From NCBI GenBank assembly GCA_024803745.1, contig JANJXV010000024.1, positions 13,542,427 through 13,606,426 on the forward strand: a stretch of DNA of 64,000 nt, given 5' to 3'. This document shows positions 1-14,011 of the stretch, piece by piece. The DNA comes from Megascapheus bottae. Its lineage: Eukaryota; Chordata; Mammalia; Rodentia; Geomyidae. Position numbers and translations under genes: made by a program. Position 1 is the first letter of the stretch. Each line of letters starts with the position of its first letter. A model generated the notes under the pieces. It was given only the letters and a program-made list of their open reading frames with translations, was not told the origin of the DNA and did no database searches.

Positions 1-70
1 TACTAGGGTTTGAACTCAGGGCCTCAAGCTTGCTTAGCAAGCACTCTAGCACTTCTGCTAACACTTCTAG
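1..70 (-). mobile_element. ID-like SINE fragment
   Basis: Reverse complement of a tRNA-Ala/ID head (AGGGTTTGAACTCAGG..., GCAAGCACTCTA), cut by the window edge. Confidence 0.6.
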
Positions 71-101
71 TTTTAAATTAGTTCTTTATAAAAGGAGCTA
101 G

Positions 102-356
102 GCTGGGCTCAGTAGCTCATGCCTGTAATCCTAGCTACTTAGAAGGCTGAGATCAGAGGATCAAGGTTCAAAGCCAGCCCAGGCACAAAATTAACCTCTA
201 GAAAATGAGAAGTGGGACTTGGCTCAAGGGTAGGGCAGTAGCCTTGAGCTGATGAACTCAGGGATAATGCTCAGGCCCAGGGACGGGGTGGTAGCCTTGA
301 GCTGAAGAGTTCAGGGACAGCACCCAGGCTGAGTTCAAGCCCCATGACCCACAAAG
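102..356 (+). mobile_element. B1-Geo SINE with internally duplicated right half
   Basis: B1-like head (GGCTCATGCCTGTAATCC type) joined to the Geo right half. The motif GTAGCCTTGAGCTGA occurs twice about 60 bp apart, showing a partial duplication of the right half. Confidence 0.8.
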
Positions 357-455
357 AACAGGAGCTAGAATCATTAGCTTAAAGGAAGAGATGCTTATCT
401 CCAAGTATATCAGTTTATACTTAAGGATCTAAAAGCATCAACCATATTACCTCAC

Positions 456-595
456 CTGGAAAACAATGTGATCAGTGAACATATGTTTAATACATCGAAC
501 AAAATATTCTGTCTCTGCTTCTGTAAGTTGAACAGGCTCAGAAGACTTGAACAAGGGTCCTAGGTTCATAAACTCAGGAATGGCAGCCAGTTGTT
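456..595 (-). CDS. COPG2: COPG2 exon 19 (last in window)
   Basis: Residues 613-659, [20 protein letters not shown] through MFTDHIVFQ. Acceptor ATTAG, donor GTGAGG, 140 nt, ending in phase 0. It starts the gamma-COP appendage beta-sandwich. The next exon, expected to start FDCTNTLND, lies left of the window. Confidence 0.96.
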
Positions 596-3500
596 CTAAT
601 AAGGAAAAAAGAGAAAAGTAGGTAGAAAGTAAGATATGAAGATAAAAGAGAAACTTCACTACAACATTTTAGTCTCCACAGCCTTACTAATAGCAGAACC
701 AGAACATTCAAATAACATGTCTTTACATTTCAATAGTCTTTTTCCTCCTGTAGTCCTGGGGCTTGAACTTGGGGTCTGAGTATTGTTCTTAGGCTTTTTC
801 AAGGCTAATGCTCTTCCACTTGAGCTAGTGCAACTTCTGATTTTTTTCTGAGTGAAAGTTTATTGGAAATAAGAATCTCACAGACTTTTCTGCTGGAACT
901 GCCTTCGAACCATGATCCTCTCAGCCTCCTGAGTAGATAGGCTTACAGGCATGAGCCAGGGCACCCGGCATGAATAATCTTTTCAGTTAGCAACTTTATA
1001 TGCTACATTACTAAAAAAATAAACTTATTTTCTAATTTTATTTTTAGAATTCTGTTAACCCACAAGGTAGATATAAAGAGCAACATTCCCAGTTAGTAAG
1101 TCAGTAATTAGAAATTGCTAAATTCTGTGGACTTCAGGTAGCCCCAGCCAACTATAACTTATGAACTTTAGCTACACAAACATTTCTTTAACTGAAAATT
1201 AAGCGCCAGGAGTTTGGCCTAGTGGTAGAGTGCTTGCCTTGTATGCACGAAGACCCGGGTTCAATTCCTTGGTACCATATACATAGAAAAAAAGCTGGAA
1301 GTGGTGCTGAGGCTCAAGTGATAGAGCTCTAGCCTTGAGAAAGTGAAAATTAATCAAACTGAACAAAACCCATGAAGTCTATTTTGTCTACAATGCTCCG
1401 GAAATAAGATCATTATTTCTCCCCATTAAAGCACCATACCTTGATAAATATCTTGCCTGGAAGGAGCCAACTTCTCTGGCTTAGGAGCCACAAGGGTGAT
1501 TTCTATGAAGACAGATAAGAGAAATTAAGTGAGCTTCCCCTCTACTATCAGCTCATGATGCAGCCAAAAAGAAATGAGGGCTGAATCTTCTAGCAGCTAT
1601 ACAATGAATTATTGTTAGCACATACCAAAAGGGTTTCTGTCACTTCTTTTGGTGGAAGAGTGGCATTCAAAGTACATTCAGTGAATATAATACTGTAAAA
1701 TAATAAAGCCCTAAAAACATAAAAATTGCTTTCAAAGACTGGGGTTTATAAAAAGTAACTCATAAAACAAATGTCCAAGCCAGGCAAGGTGGCTCACGCC
1801 TATAATCCAGCTACTTAGGAGGCTGAAATCTGAAGATCAAGGTTCAAAGCCAACCCAGGCACAAAAGGACCTGAGACTCTTATCTCCAGTTAACCTCTAG
1901 AAAATGAGAAGTGGGGCTTGGCTCAAGGGTAGGGTGGTAGCCTTGAGCTGAAGAGCTCAGGGACAGTGCCATGCCTAGTTCAAGCCCCATGACCTACCAA
2001 AAAACAAAAAAAAAAAATCCAACAAATTTTGAGATATTAAGGATTAAAGACAATTCCCAGTTTTTCTATAATCTAATAACAACTACGTACTACAGAAGTT
2101 TCTTCCTTTTTCCTTATTTTTTAAAAACTGTTTTAAGATTCTTTGATTTTTCTAATCTGTGTAATATTCTTTCAAGACAAACTTTCAATAAAAAAACTAA
2201 TTAAGATGTCACCAAATTCAGAAATAAAAATAAGTAGTAATAGAATTATAAACAGTGCTAAATATTGCAAAATTAAAAACAAACAAAAAAGCAAAATTTT
2301 CATTCTTGGACACATTTCATATTCTTACTCTTATCAAAATACCAAAAGATTTTTAAAAAATCTAATTAAAAAAAAAGTGTTATCTGCAGGATGCAGTGGC
2401 TCAACCCTGTAATCTTTAGCTACTCAGGAGGCTGAGATCTGCGGATTATGGTTCCAAGCCATAGGGCACTAAAGTCAAGACCCAAGAGACTCTTATCTCC
2501 AATTAATCACAAGAAAAGGGGAAGTTGGGCTGTGGCTCCAGGGGTAGGGCAGTAGCCTTGAACTGAAGAGCTCAGGGACAATACCCAGGCTCAGAGTTCA
2601 AGCCCCAAGACCCACCAAAAAAAAAAAAGTTATCTATTTTATGCTTAAACTAAAGGTTTTAGGAGTGATAGGCAAAATGTTTTAGAAAATTTTTTTCTAG
2701 AAAGTTACTAGAGAAAATAGGCTAGAAGTTTCTACTTTCATTTTCTAGTGCTAATATCAGATTTGTGAAACCATCTATACAAAGAATAAGAGTTAATTGT
2801 TCCTCTTACCTGCTTTCTGTTCAAAGACAGGAGCCATAGCAAGAGGAATTGATTTTAGGTCAAAGGGTTTTTCTGAAGGCTCTAAGGTATACTGGTGTAA
2901 GGCCTTTTCCATCCCTGGTATAGAGACTGTCAGACCTGTAAATGCAGACAGATTTCAGCATTATAATCTCTTGAGAACTATTTGTAATTGCTTTATGAAA
3001 AAAAGAGAAATAATTATAGCCCTAAAATCTAATTAAAAGAAAAGTGATTATAAAAACTGCCTTATTTTAAGAAAACACAAGTAAGCATAAATAAGTTCAA
3101 CAAAATCTAGCTAACTCTTAGAAATCACCTTTGCCATAGGAGAACAGTGAATTTCTGTTACCAAATGAGAAAATATCCTTGTGAACAGAGATTTCCTTAG
3201 AAATGAAAGTATATTCACAGACAAACCAAGCATTTGCTTAGTGGTCAGCTAACAGGTAAAATCACTTCCAAGATACCATTTGATTGGGACACAAAAGTAT
3301 ATCTGTCTGTGTGCTTGGCTCTCACTGACCATTGAAGATATAGGTAGCATTCAGTGCCATCTGCCTCTGCCGCAGCACATTCAGGTAGAAGGTAGCTCGG
3401 TCCCGCACCTCATCATCAGTATCCATCATACACCTAGTCATAGGTAACAATACAGAATAGGCATGTTTCAGTACCCCTAAGATTCCAATGGGTTTTTGTT

Positions 3501-5483
3501 TTTTTGTTTTTGCCAGTTGTGGGACTTGAACTCTGAGCATTGGCTTTGTCCCTAAGCTCAAGGCCATCACCCTACCCTTTGAGCCACAGCACTACTTCCA
3601 AGATTCCAATAGTTTTACCACCATACATAAAGTGCATGATTCAGGTCATCTGATAGTACTTTTATAAAAGAGCTCAACCAGCCAGGTGTCAGAGGCTCAC
3701 ACATGTAATCCTAGCTACTCAGAAGGCTGAGCTCTGATGATCACGGTTCGAAGTCAGGCCAGGCAAGAAAGTCCATGAAATGTATCTCTAATTAACCACC
3801 AAAAAGCTGGAAGTGGAGCTGTGGCTCAAGTGGTAGAATGCTAGACCTGAGCACAAAAGCTCAGGGACAGTCCCAGTGATTGTAAACAGAGATTCCCTCC
3901 TTGAACACTTGTTTGTTACACTTGTCATTTAAAATATGATGTAAAAATCAACGTTAATAAATTCTTTAATAAAATAAAAAAAAAGCTCAGGGACAGTACC
4001 CAGACCGTGAGTTCAAGATTAGAATTTTTAAAAAAGCACAACAATAGCCAATATCAGCTCTGGAAATCTCCACAAATATCGAGGAACTGTTCTGAATTAC
4101 TAAAGAACTACTGCTTTTATAAATCAGAAACTATACATAGAAGACATCAAAATAAATAAGAACACAATAACATGAGATAGTTTGAAATGTATGGTTGCAT
4201 CTGTAATCACATGACCGCCAGTGAAGACTTAAGTTTCTCCATAATTAAGATATATTAATATTATACTTTACAAGAATACTAAAAAGACAGCATTCAGCAT
4301 CTATGCATCATTATTGTGATGCCTAGATGGCAATTTGTTCCATTTAAAATACAATAGAAATGTTTGCTAAAGCAAGTCTTTCTCTTACTAAATAGTGAGT
4401 TACAAAGGCCATGAAAAGCTTCTACTTTCAAATGTTCATATGAATCACTTTAGATTTCTTAGAAGTTAGCATCTCTTATGTAAGTTCAAGTACATATGTT
4501 TACTTTCTCAAAATGATTTAAAAATTGAAACTCCAATTTTACACATATCTCACTTATACCTAATTACTAGAAAGAGAACAAAAACTATCTACCTTATATC
4601 TACTACTATATCTACTCTATCAGCTCAACATCTGTTATAACACAATGAGGATTTCACTACTTAGTTGAGGAATTCTAATTTTTTTTTCACATTTTGAGAT
4701 CTTTATTTTTTGTGCCACTAATGGGGCTTGAACTCAAGGCCTCTTGCTCACTTAGCTTTTTCACTCAAGGTTGATACTCTACTGTTTAAGTTATGCTTCT
4801 ATTTCTGGCTTTTTGCTAGTGAATTAGAGATAAGTCTCACAGATTTGTTTGCCTAGGCTGGCTTTGAACTTTGAGTCTCAACCTCCTAAGTAGCTAGGAC
4901 TGCAGGTGTGAGTCCATAGTGTCTAGCTGGGATAGGAACTCTAATTTTAAAGGACACTCTTTTGCTTACCTTTGTAAGAGCACAAGAATACTTGGGAGAA
5001 GACTTTCATTTTGTGCCCCAAATTTAGCCAGCGCACTCACAGCAGCTATTAAAACATAGAAAATGAAGCAACATAAGTATGAGTGTCTCAGAGCTAAGCA
5101 ATAGTTGTTAAAAAAAATTAGCCAATGGCCGGGAGTTGGGCCTAGTGGTAGAGTGCTTGCCTAGCATGCATGAAGACCCGGGTTCGATTCCTCGGTACCA
5201 AAAAAAGCAAAAAAGCCGGAAGTGGTGCTGAGACTCAAGTGGTAGAGTGCTAGCCTTGAGAAAGTCCAAGGACAGTGCTCAGGCCCTGAGCTCAAGCCCA
5301 GGACTGGCAAAAAAAAAAAAAAAATTAGCCAAGTACACATGCTCTCTCTGATATGTGGAAGTTAAATCTAAAATGCACTGGGATATGAAAACTGCACAGG
5401 ATTCTAGATACTCATATATAGTGAAACCAAAACAAAATGGTCTTAAGAGAGAATCACAAAGATGCAATATCCAACACCTCTTC

Positions 5484-5516
<33 letters not shown>

Positions 5517-8500
5517 TATATATATGATATAATGTACATACTGAAACAAACTCCAAAGGACATTTTTCTTAATTTGTTTTTTTCTTTTGCTCATGATATA
5601 TGGTATATTCATGTGCATATCTGTAGGAGAGTGGAGGGAGGGCACAGAATCCAAGGAAAAAGGGTGAAAAACGTGCAGCAATGAAGTACACTGGACATTG
5701 ATGAGAGTGAAGTACATAACTCATGGATGGAGATGGGAGGGAAGGAATGGGAGAGAATGAGGGAACTTAATACCTGATACATGTAAACATAATCCCTCTG
5801 CACATCTATAATAACAAAAAATTAGCCAAGTAGCTGGTGCTCAGTGGAAATGACATATCTTGTTTTATTGAGAGTTCCTTGGTCTTATTTATTTGACCCA
5901 TTTAAGCATAAATAAAATTCTCCCAGCTCTAGAGTGCTCTAAATATTAAATAACAGCCATGTGCTGAGGAATATTTTCCTGTGTGAATATTTTCTATGGG
6001 AGTTATGTTTCCATTCATTATAACCCTTCATATATTACCTTATATTAGTTCTAATCTCAAAGAACTAGCCCCAAATATAAAAAGAAACTCTATTGTTAAT
6101 TTTTCTTTCACTCAAGAGAGACTTACTGGCTTTCCTAACATCTATTAGAAATTGTGGTTAGGTCCTGAGAGTAGAAAAATTAAAAAGCAGGGTCTCTGAT
6201 CACAAAGTAACATACTAAGTTGTTGGCAAAACTATCCAAGATTCTAGTTAAATACAGACAAGGGTACTTAAAACAGAACTGCAAGTAAAGAAGTAACTTA
6301 AAAGGTTAACATTCACTAGAGGTAAATGATAAGACCAAGTTGCATTGCCCAAGGGGAAAAGAACCTTAGAGGCACACAAAATGAGCAGTACAAACGCTCT
6401 GTGTTGAGAGAAGACAGTATGCTATATTATTGCACCAGGTGAGCATAGCTGAGTCTAAGATCCATGTTGGAGAAAGAAAAAAAAAAGCAAGAGGGGGATC
6501 AGAGGAAAGCCAAATATCAAGGTGAACAAACATAAGAATCTAACTTACTTACTTTCTTTAGCTAGTTTGTAAGCATTTAAAAACATATCTCCAGAGGAGT
6601 GTCAAGGAGGAGGGCTAAATTGTACTGTGAAGTGAATGAAAATGAGTTCATGGGGGCAGCTAAGTTTATCTCATAGACACAGGGTTGAGTTAATGAGAAA
6701 CAATGGGAGAGATGTGTACCTACCTGTTCATATGTTAAGGGGAAGGAAAGATTGGAGAGGATCATACAGAATACACAGACACATTCATATAAATTCAACA
6801 TACACAAATGCTTATGGCTGTAACTTTGGGGGAAAAAAAATGGAGCTGCCGATAAAATCCCTGTTATACTGCAAGTTGGTTGTCTGTAACACAAGGCAAA
6901 AAATCTGGATGAGGCCCAGGACAGGCTCAATCCCATCAACATATGCCATGCAACCTCACCGTTCAATTTCATTATCACCCTCTTGAGTTAAAAGACCAGC
7001 AACTTCATCATTACTAGTTCCAATGACTTACCTGCTCTCACAGCCTCATTTTCCAGAACAACCCTATTGAAAATGAAGCGGATATATTTGGAGGGAACAG
7101 GTGTTCTGGGGCCCTCTTTGCCCAACAAGTGTAGAATCTTAGTAGCCAGAACAGTGTGTTCACAGTCCTCAATGAATTCACAAAGGTGTGCTAGACCTGC
7201 TTCTTTACTCTCAGGATTCTCCTCCACAATGCTGATTATGCAGTCCACAATGGCTCGCTTGTATTCAAAGCCTCCCTGGCAAAAGGGAAGATATAACCAC
7301 CATTTGCTCTAAGGACACTTTTTCGAGAAATGCTTGTGATACTCAAATTTCTATTCCCCTCTTTTCATTTAAAATAAACAACAAACAAATTTCTACAAAG
7401 TTTTAATATAAATTACATGTCTAACAGTGATAAAACAGCAACCACAATCAAGCACATAATGCTTAAAACACTATGATTATTTCATGGCAATCATGAGAAT
7501 TATGACAGCAATTTGCTATGGATACAAAACAGTACCTACATCATCTCGAAGCATGTTCGATAGAAAAGTCATCATGACACTGTGCTTGCGAGGGTATTTC
7601 TGACAGAGAGCACTGATTGCCTGCACAACCACCACCTGCAGAAAAAAGAAGCAACCACTCACCACACAATGACTGTGTCATTGGCCCTCACCTAGTAAAA
7701 CAGAGAGGAAATGCATCTTCAAAAACTTAGCTAGGACATGTGCGTCCCCTGTGAGTTTCTCCAGGCCAAGAAGACACTACAGTTACCTATAATCATAATG
7801 AGGGTTCTTTATAAAAGATCAGCAAGATATGATGTAAAAATCAATGTTAATAAATTCTTTAATAAAAATAACACTTGATCACAATTACAAATATTCATTC
7901 AAATAAAAAAAGATCAGCAAGGATTTCCCCTCCCTAAAAAGAATTTACACTGAAAAACAATGGAAAGTTAGTCATTCAATAGGTCCTATCCATTTGCCCC
8001 GCTCCAAGAAAATAAGCACATGTAAATTTTTAAGACTGGACAGATAAAGATCTTGAATACACTGATTTCAACAGAGGAAATAAACCTATCCAGAAGCTAC
8101 TTCACAAAAATGGTTGCTAGAGAAATGTTAATCTAAATGTAAAGACAAGTGTTCAGAAAAGCATATGATTTTATCCTCTTCAGTTGATGTGCTAATATGT
8201 CACAATTGTATGGGTGCTGGTAAGAAATAAGAATCCCAAGTAAGAAATGACAGTAATTACTGCTGAGTATCAGCATTTGGAGTTGAGTTTTCTCAGCCCA
8301 AGTCCCATAAGACTATTCCAGAGAGCCAGGATTACAGGATAAGAACAGTAAGGAATGGTACATGACTATTTTATATGGGGCAGTAGGCCTGCCAATCCTT
8401 TGTTCCAAAGGAAAACATTATTAGACTAACTAGTAAGCATATGTGTGTTCTATTCCAGAGGGGGGACTTGGCTTTGCTAGGGCTGTAAGGAAACTTCTCT

Positions 8501-10442
8501 TTACTTCCGAGGAAGACACCAAATCTTTTCAGGCTGTAAGGCATCTTGTATTACACAAGGGGAAGAACAGGAAAGAAAGGGTAATTAGTGCCTAATGTGC
8601 AGGATGTACAGAAGCATACACCCATAGGGAACTGCCTCCCCCAAACAAGAGAGCACTAAATTTATATACAATATGCTGTTTCAGAAGATAGAAAATGTCC
8701 AAAATCTTTTTAAGAAGGAGTGATAGCTAAACCTAATACACAAACATATAAAGGGGGGGGGAGACATAGTTTTGTATAGTTGTGACTATTGAAAGCATTA
8801 AAATTTTCTGCATTTTAAACTTAAATCATTAAAATGGAAATGGGAGAATACTACAACAAAGCAACAAGTGGCTCTATCTCTGTAAAAGATGATTGGGAGG
8901 GGGTGGGGATGGGAAATGGGGACAAAAACATGAGAGGGGGTATCAACGTATGAGAAGTAATGCACCTGCTACCTGGCGAATGTAACTGTAACCCCTCTAT
9001 ACATTACCCCAATCCCTCCCCCCAAAAAAGAAATAGGATCTTTATTATTTCATTGAAACTTCTGAGGAAAGTGCTATCACAACCTCCAAGGTTTAGCTAA
9101 TCAAAGCAGGTGAGGTCACATGACTATCTTGAGTCATGTCTAATAAGTGATAGATCAAGATTTGTGGGCCAGCATGCACAAAGCCCTGGGTTCAATTCTT
9201 TGGTACCACATATATAGAAAAAAAAGCTAGAAGTGGTGCTGTGGCTCGAGTGGCCTTGAGAAAGCCCACAGATTGTGCTCAGGCCCTGACTTCAAGCCCT
9301 AGGGCTGGCAAAAAAAAAAAAAAAAATTTAAACCCAGGGGTTTTCATTCTAGAGGTCATTCTTTTAACCAACAAAGTGACAAGACTCCCACCCTCCTTCT
9401 CTACCTTCCTTTTTGGTTCTTGAGACTGGTGTATGTAGCCCAGGCTGGGCTCAAATTCATAGTTCTCTTGCTTCAGCCTCATGAGTGCTAGGACGTGGAC
9501 ATTTGTGTATATTTTCATACAGTGTATATATTGTTTCTGCCTACTGGTTGTCACTTTTTTCTCTGAGTGGAGGTGACTTCTGTCTTACTATTTTATGCCT
9601 AGTGGGGGGTGAAGCTATTGATTCTGGGAAACGAAAGTAAGGTTTATACTGCTTTCCAGAGTGCTTGAACAATTTACATTCAAGTAGCGTTCCCTTTTGG
9701 TCACATCCCTGCCACTATCTGTTACTAGTTTTCTTGATAATGGCCATAACTGAGTGAGGTGGAATCTAAATGTAGTTTTCTTTTTTGTTTTTCCAGTCGT
9801 GGGGCTTGAACTCGGGGCCTGAGTACTGTCCCTGAGATTTCCCAAGGCTAGAACATGACCACTTGAGCCACAGCACCATTTCTGGCCTTCTCTGTATATG
9901 TGGTACTGAGGAATTGAACCCAGGGCTCTATGCATACTAGGCAAGCACTCTACCACTAGGCCAAACCCCCGCCCCTGAATGTAGTTTTCATTTGCATATC
10001 TTTAGTAAGGTCTAGCTTATCAAAATTTCTTTTGTGCCTTCTGTTAAAAGTATTATTCTTACTTCAGGGCATGAAGATGTCCTATGTTCTTGGCAGGACA
10101 CTTGGCACTATAGATTAGTGTGTGTGGTGTGAGGTAAGGTGGGAGTGGATGAGTAGGCAGAAAGAAAACCACCAAGCAAAAGAGCCAAAGAACAAGCACA
10201 GCACCACATTTGGTACACTTTTCTAAACAACCTGCTTTGTAACAAACATGTGTTCACCAGAAGATACCTTCCCCGCCAACACACCAGTTATCCAGAGGCC
10301 TTATTTGCATCTCACCATAGCTGAGGCTTGATGCATGAATGTCCCTTCAGTTACCACCTTGTCTCTGAGGATAACTTAGTAGGTAAAACTACTCCCTGTA
10401 GTCCAGTTCCAGAAAAATGCCTTTTCAATTCCTAAAAAAACT

Positions 10443-10496
<54 letters not shown>

Positions 10497-13400
10497 TCAA
10501 CATATCTAACTCCCACTGACTATTACAATAACTAAGGTCTAGGAGCTTTTGACATTCTTCTCTTGGTCCAGTAGCCTATCCTCATTTTCCTCTGAGGGTA
10601 TATAATTTTGCTTTTACTTCCATAAAATTTGCTTTACAAAATGCTGTATTTGGGGCTGGGAGTGTGGCCTAGTGATAGAGTGGTTGCCTAGCATGCATGA
10701 AGCCCTGGGGTTTGATTCCTTGGTACCACATACACAGAAAAAGCCAGAAGTAGTGCTGTGGCTCAAGTGGTAGAGTGCTAGCTTTGAGGAAGCCCAAAGA
10801 CTCCCTGTTACCTGATATATTGTATATATGTTTATTTGTTTATTTGAAATAGGATAGGGAAGGGTTGAACAAGATGAGGGGAGGGGATTGGGGGAGGGAA
10901 TTGGGGACAAAACATGAGAAAGGGTAGCAATGTTTGTGAAGTAATACACCTTCTATCTGGTGAATATAATGTAACCCTTCTATTAAATACAATAAAAAAT
11001 ATATTTAAAATACCTTCATAACCTCTCAAGGTTCCCCAAATGTTCATTTAAATATGCAAGGGAAGTTTGCTTTCTAAAAGCTAGGAGTAGTTTGGACATT
11101 GGTGATCCATCCCTATAATCCTAGCTACTTGGCAGACTGAGAGCTGAGAGTCGTAGTTCAAAGCCAGTCAGGACAAGAAAGCCCAAGAGTCTTATTGTGA
11201 TTCAGTGGAAGAGCACTACCCTTGAGCAAAAAGGTTAGTGACAACACACAAACTCAGAGTCTGAGCCCCCTGCAAGACTCGCACACACACATATCTAGGA
11301 GTATACTAAGCACTGAGTAACAGGGTCTATTGTGTCACATGGCTGAGTAGTACATAAAAACAAACAAGAGTAGAACAGTCCTATTTTCGTCTTTTTTTGG
11401 GGGGGGGGTCCATCATGGGGCTTGAATTCTGGGCCTGGGCACTATCCCTGAGCTCTTCAACTTAAGACAACTGCCCTACCCCTGGAGTCCACAGCTCTAC
11501 TTTCCATTTTTCAGTGATTAATTGGAGATAAGAGTCTCAGGGACTTTAGTGCCAGGCTGGCTTTGAGCCGAGATCCTCAGATCTCAGCCTCCTGAGTAGC
11601 TAGGATTACAGGTGTGAGCCACCGCACCCAGCTTCTATTTTCATGTTCTTAACTGAAACTCAGTGTTTGTGGTCATTTCTACCACATCATCACTAGTTCT
11701 ATTCAATACTGTATTAGAAGTATTCCCTGTTTTAATCAGCAAGAGGAAAGAAAGGCAGGCACTTGGAAATTAAGTAAAACTGCTACCATTTACAGAAGAT
11801 ATGAATATTCGTAAGGATAACCCTCAGAAATGTGCAATACAACAATAGGAACCAAGAAGAGAACTCAACAAGGTCACTTGATACCAAGTTAATATGAAAA
11901 AATAAAGTATACATTAGCAATAACAGTGGAAAGGAATATGGCCTAGTGGTACAGTGCTTGCTAGCATACATAAAGCATTGGATTCAAACCCTCGGTACCA
12001 CATTATATATATAAAAAAAGCCAAAAGTGGAGTTATGGCTCAAGTGGTAAAGCACTAGCCTTAAGATAACCCCAGGTCAGTGCCCAGGCCCTGAGTTCAA
12101 AAAAAAAATTGTAGTAAATAATCATTTGGTTATTTGTTTTACATGGTGCCAAAGCATTTAAAGGGGAGATAAAGTATTTCCAACAAATTACCCTGAAATA
12201 TCAGTATTCATATAGAAAAACATTGATCACATGCATTAAGTTTGGTCAAAATGTAAAAGCTAGAATCATAAAACAGAAGAAAGATAAAGGCTATCATTAT
12301 GACTTGGGAGGTAGACAAGAGTTATTTAGATAGCACAAAGCAATAGCAATGAAAGAAGAAAACTGATAAATTAGACCTCATAAAAATTAGAAACCTCTAT
12401 TACACACACACACACACACACAGAAGCCACAGACCGGAAGAAAACCTGACCATATTTAAACTCTCACCTTAAACTCATCTGAGATTTCAGACACAAAAGA
12501 AGATATCTGCTTCATGAGCCTGTCCACACTGCTCTCACTTCCAGTTTTAAGGAGAGTAGTGATAGCCAGGGTAGCAATGCTTCTGTTTGAGTCTGTGATT
12601 AAATTTTCTAGGTCCAGGTTACAGGCAGTAACAGCAGAGGGATGCTTCATTGCCACCTTGTAAACGGGCAAGAAAAAAAAAAGTAAACATCTTGCTGTTG
12701 ATAAAGGCTAGAGCAAACCTTCAGCTTTAATTAAGTGGCAATATAAAGGGATCATTATAAGTAAAACACAATTGTTTTAAATGAATGTAATAGACTTTGT
12801 GCTTGTAATCTGCCTAGCTAGTTGGAGGGTTGAGATAGAAGATATGAGTTCAAGGCTAGCCCCGGGCGGGGGGGGGGGAAAGAACCCTTCTTGACCAATA
12901 TCTAGATACCGTGGCATGCGATTACCATCCTAGCTTTATGTGGAAAAGCTGGTGGGATCACAGGCCTGGTACATGCTTGGGCAGGAAGTAAGCTCCTATC
13001 TCAAAAATAACTAGTACAAAAAAGGCTAGAGAAGTGGTTCAGCAATACAGTACCAGCCTTGCAAGCACAGGACCATGAATTTAAACACCAAGTATTGACA
13101 AAATAAAAACAGGTAAGTGTTTTAGAAAGAATGTTTTTAATTCATAAGGTTCATAAGATATAATATATCCTCTGACAAGTGAACAACTGCTTTCTCTTAT
13201 TTTTTATTACCTTCATAACATTAGCCTTTTATTATAGTTGTCCTTTATTTCCTTATAGAACATATATTCATGCATGTCTACTCTGCTAGATGCTAGCATC
13301 TCTAAGAACAGGAGCCACCCACCACAGTAGCTCTTTCTTGAGCTATCATAATGCTTAAGAGTGTTAAACCTTATTATTTAGAAAACTCCTGTAATTAAAC

Positions 13401-13963
13401 AAGTCAGCTGTAGTCACACTGGAAAACCATGGTCACTAGAAGAACCTATTCTTCCTCTTTACTATCTATAGAATCTATAACTCACAATTCTGTAAAGCAT
13501 CTTCATTAAATCCAAACTAATGAAAAAGTAAGTTTACTTATCCTACTTTGCAAGGGTAGCCATAAGTTTTGTGAGGAAATATCAGTGTGCCTTTATGATG
13601 AAAGGCTGCCCAGGACCAGTGGAAATAGTATGGAAGAAATAACACCAATTATCATTCCCCAAAGTCACAAACGTACACCCGAGACATTTGGCTATACAAT
13701 TATAAAGGATATAACTGTTCAATATCTGCACTGTTAGAAGAGAACCACTAACAACATGTGGCTTACGAGTATAGGAAGTATGATCACAATGACTAAGGAA
13801 CGGAAGCTCCTATTTAATTTTAATTATTTAAATTTAAGCAGCCATTTGTGGCAAATGGCTATCATACTAATCAACAGTGGAAGTCTTGAACACAAAGTAC
13901 TTCCAAATCAGTTATAGCTACCTACTGAATAACAGAAAAAAATGGCTATACCTAAGGCAAAAA

Positions 13964-14011
<48 letters not shown>

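Larger units (their letters stand above)
7636..12467 (-). other. COPG2: COPG2 intron 12 (4.8 kb)
   Basis: Holds a short young L1 3' end, two copies of a 3'-end repeat family, IDL-Geo and B1-Geo SINEs, an old minus-strand L1 piece and a (TA)n tract. Nothing recognised at 7930-8740 or 10080-10440. Confidence 0.85.
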
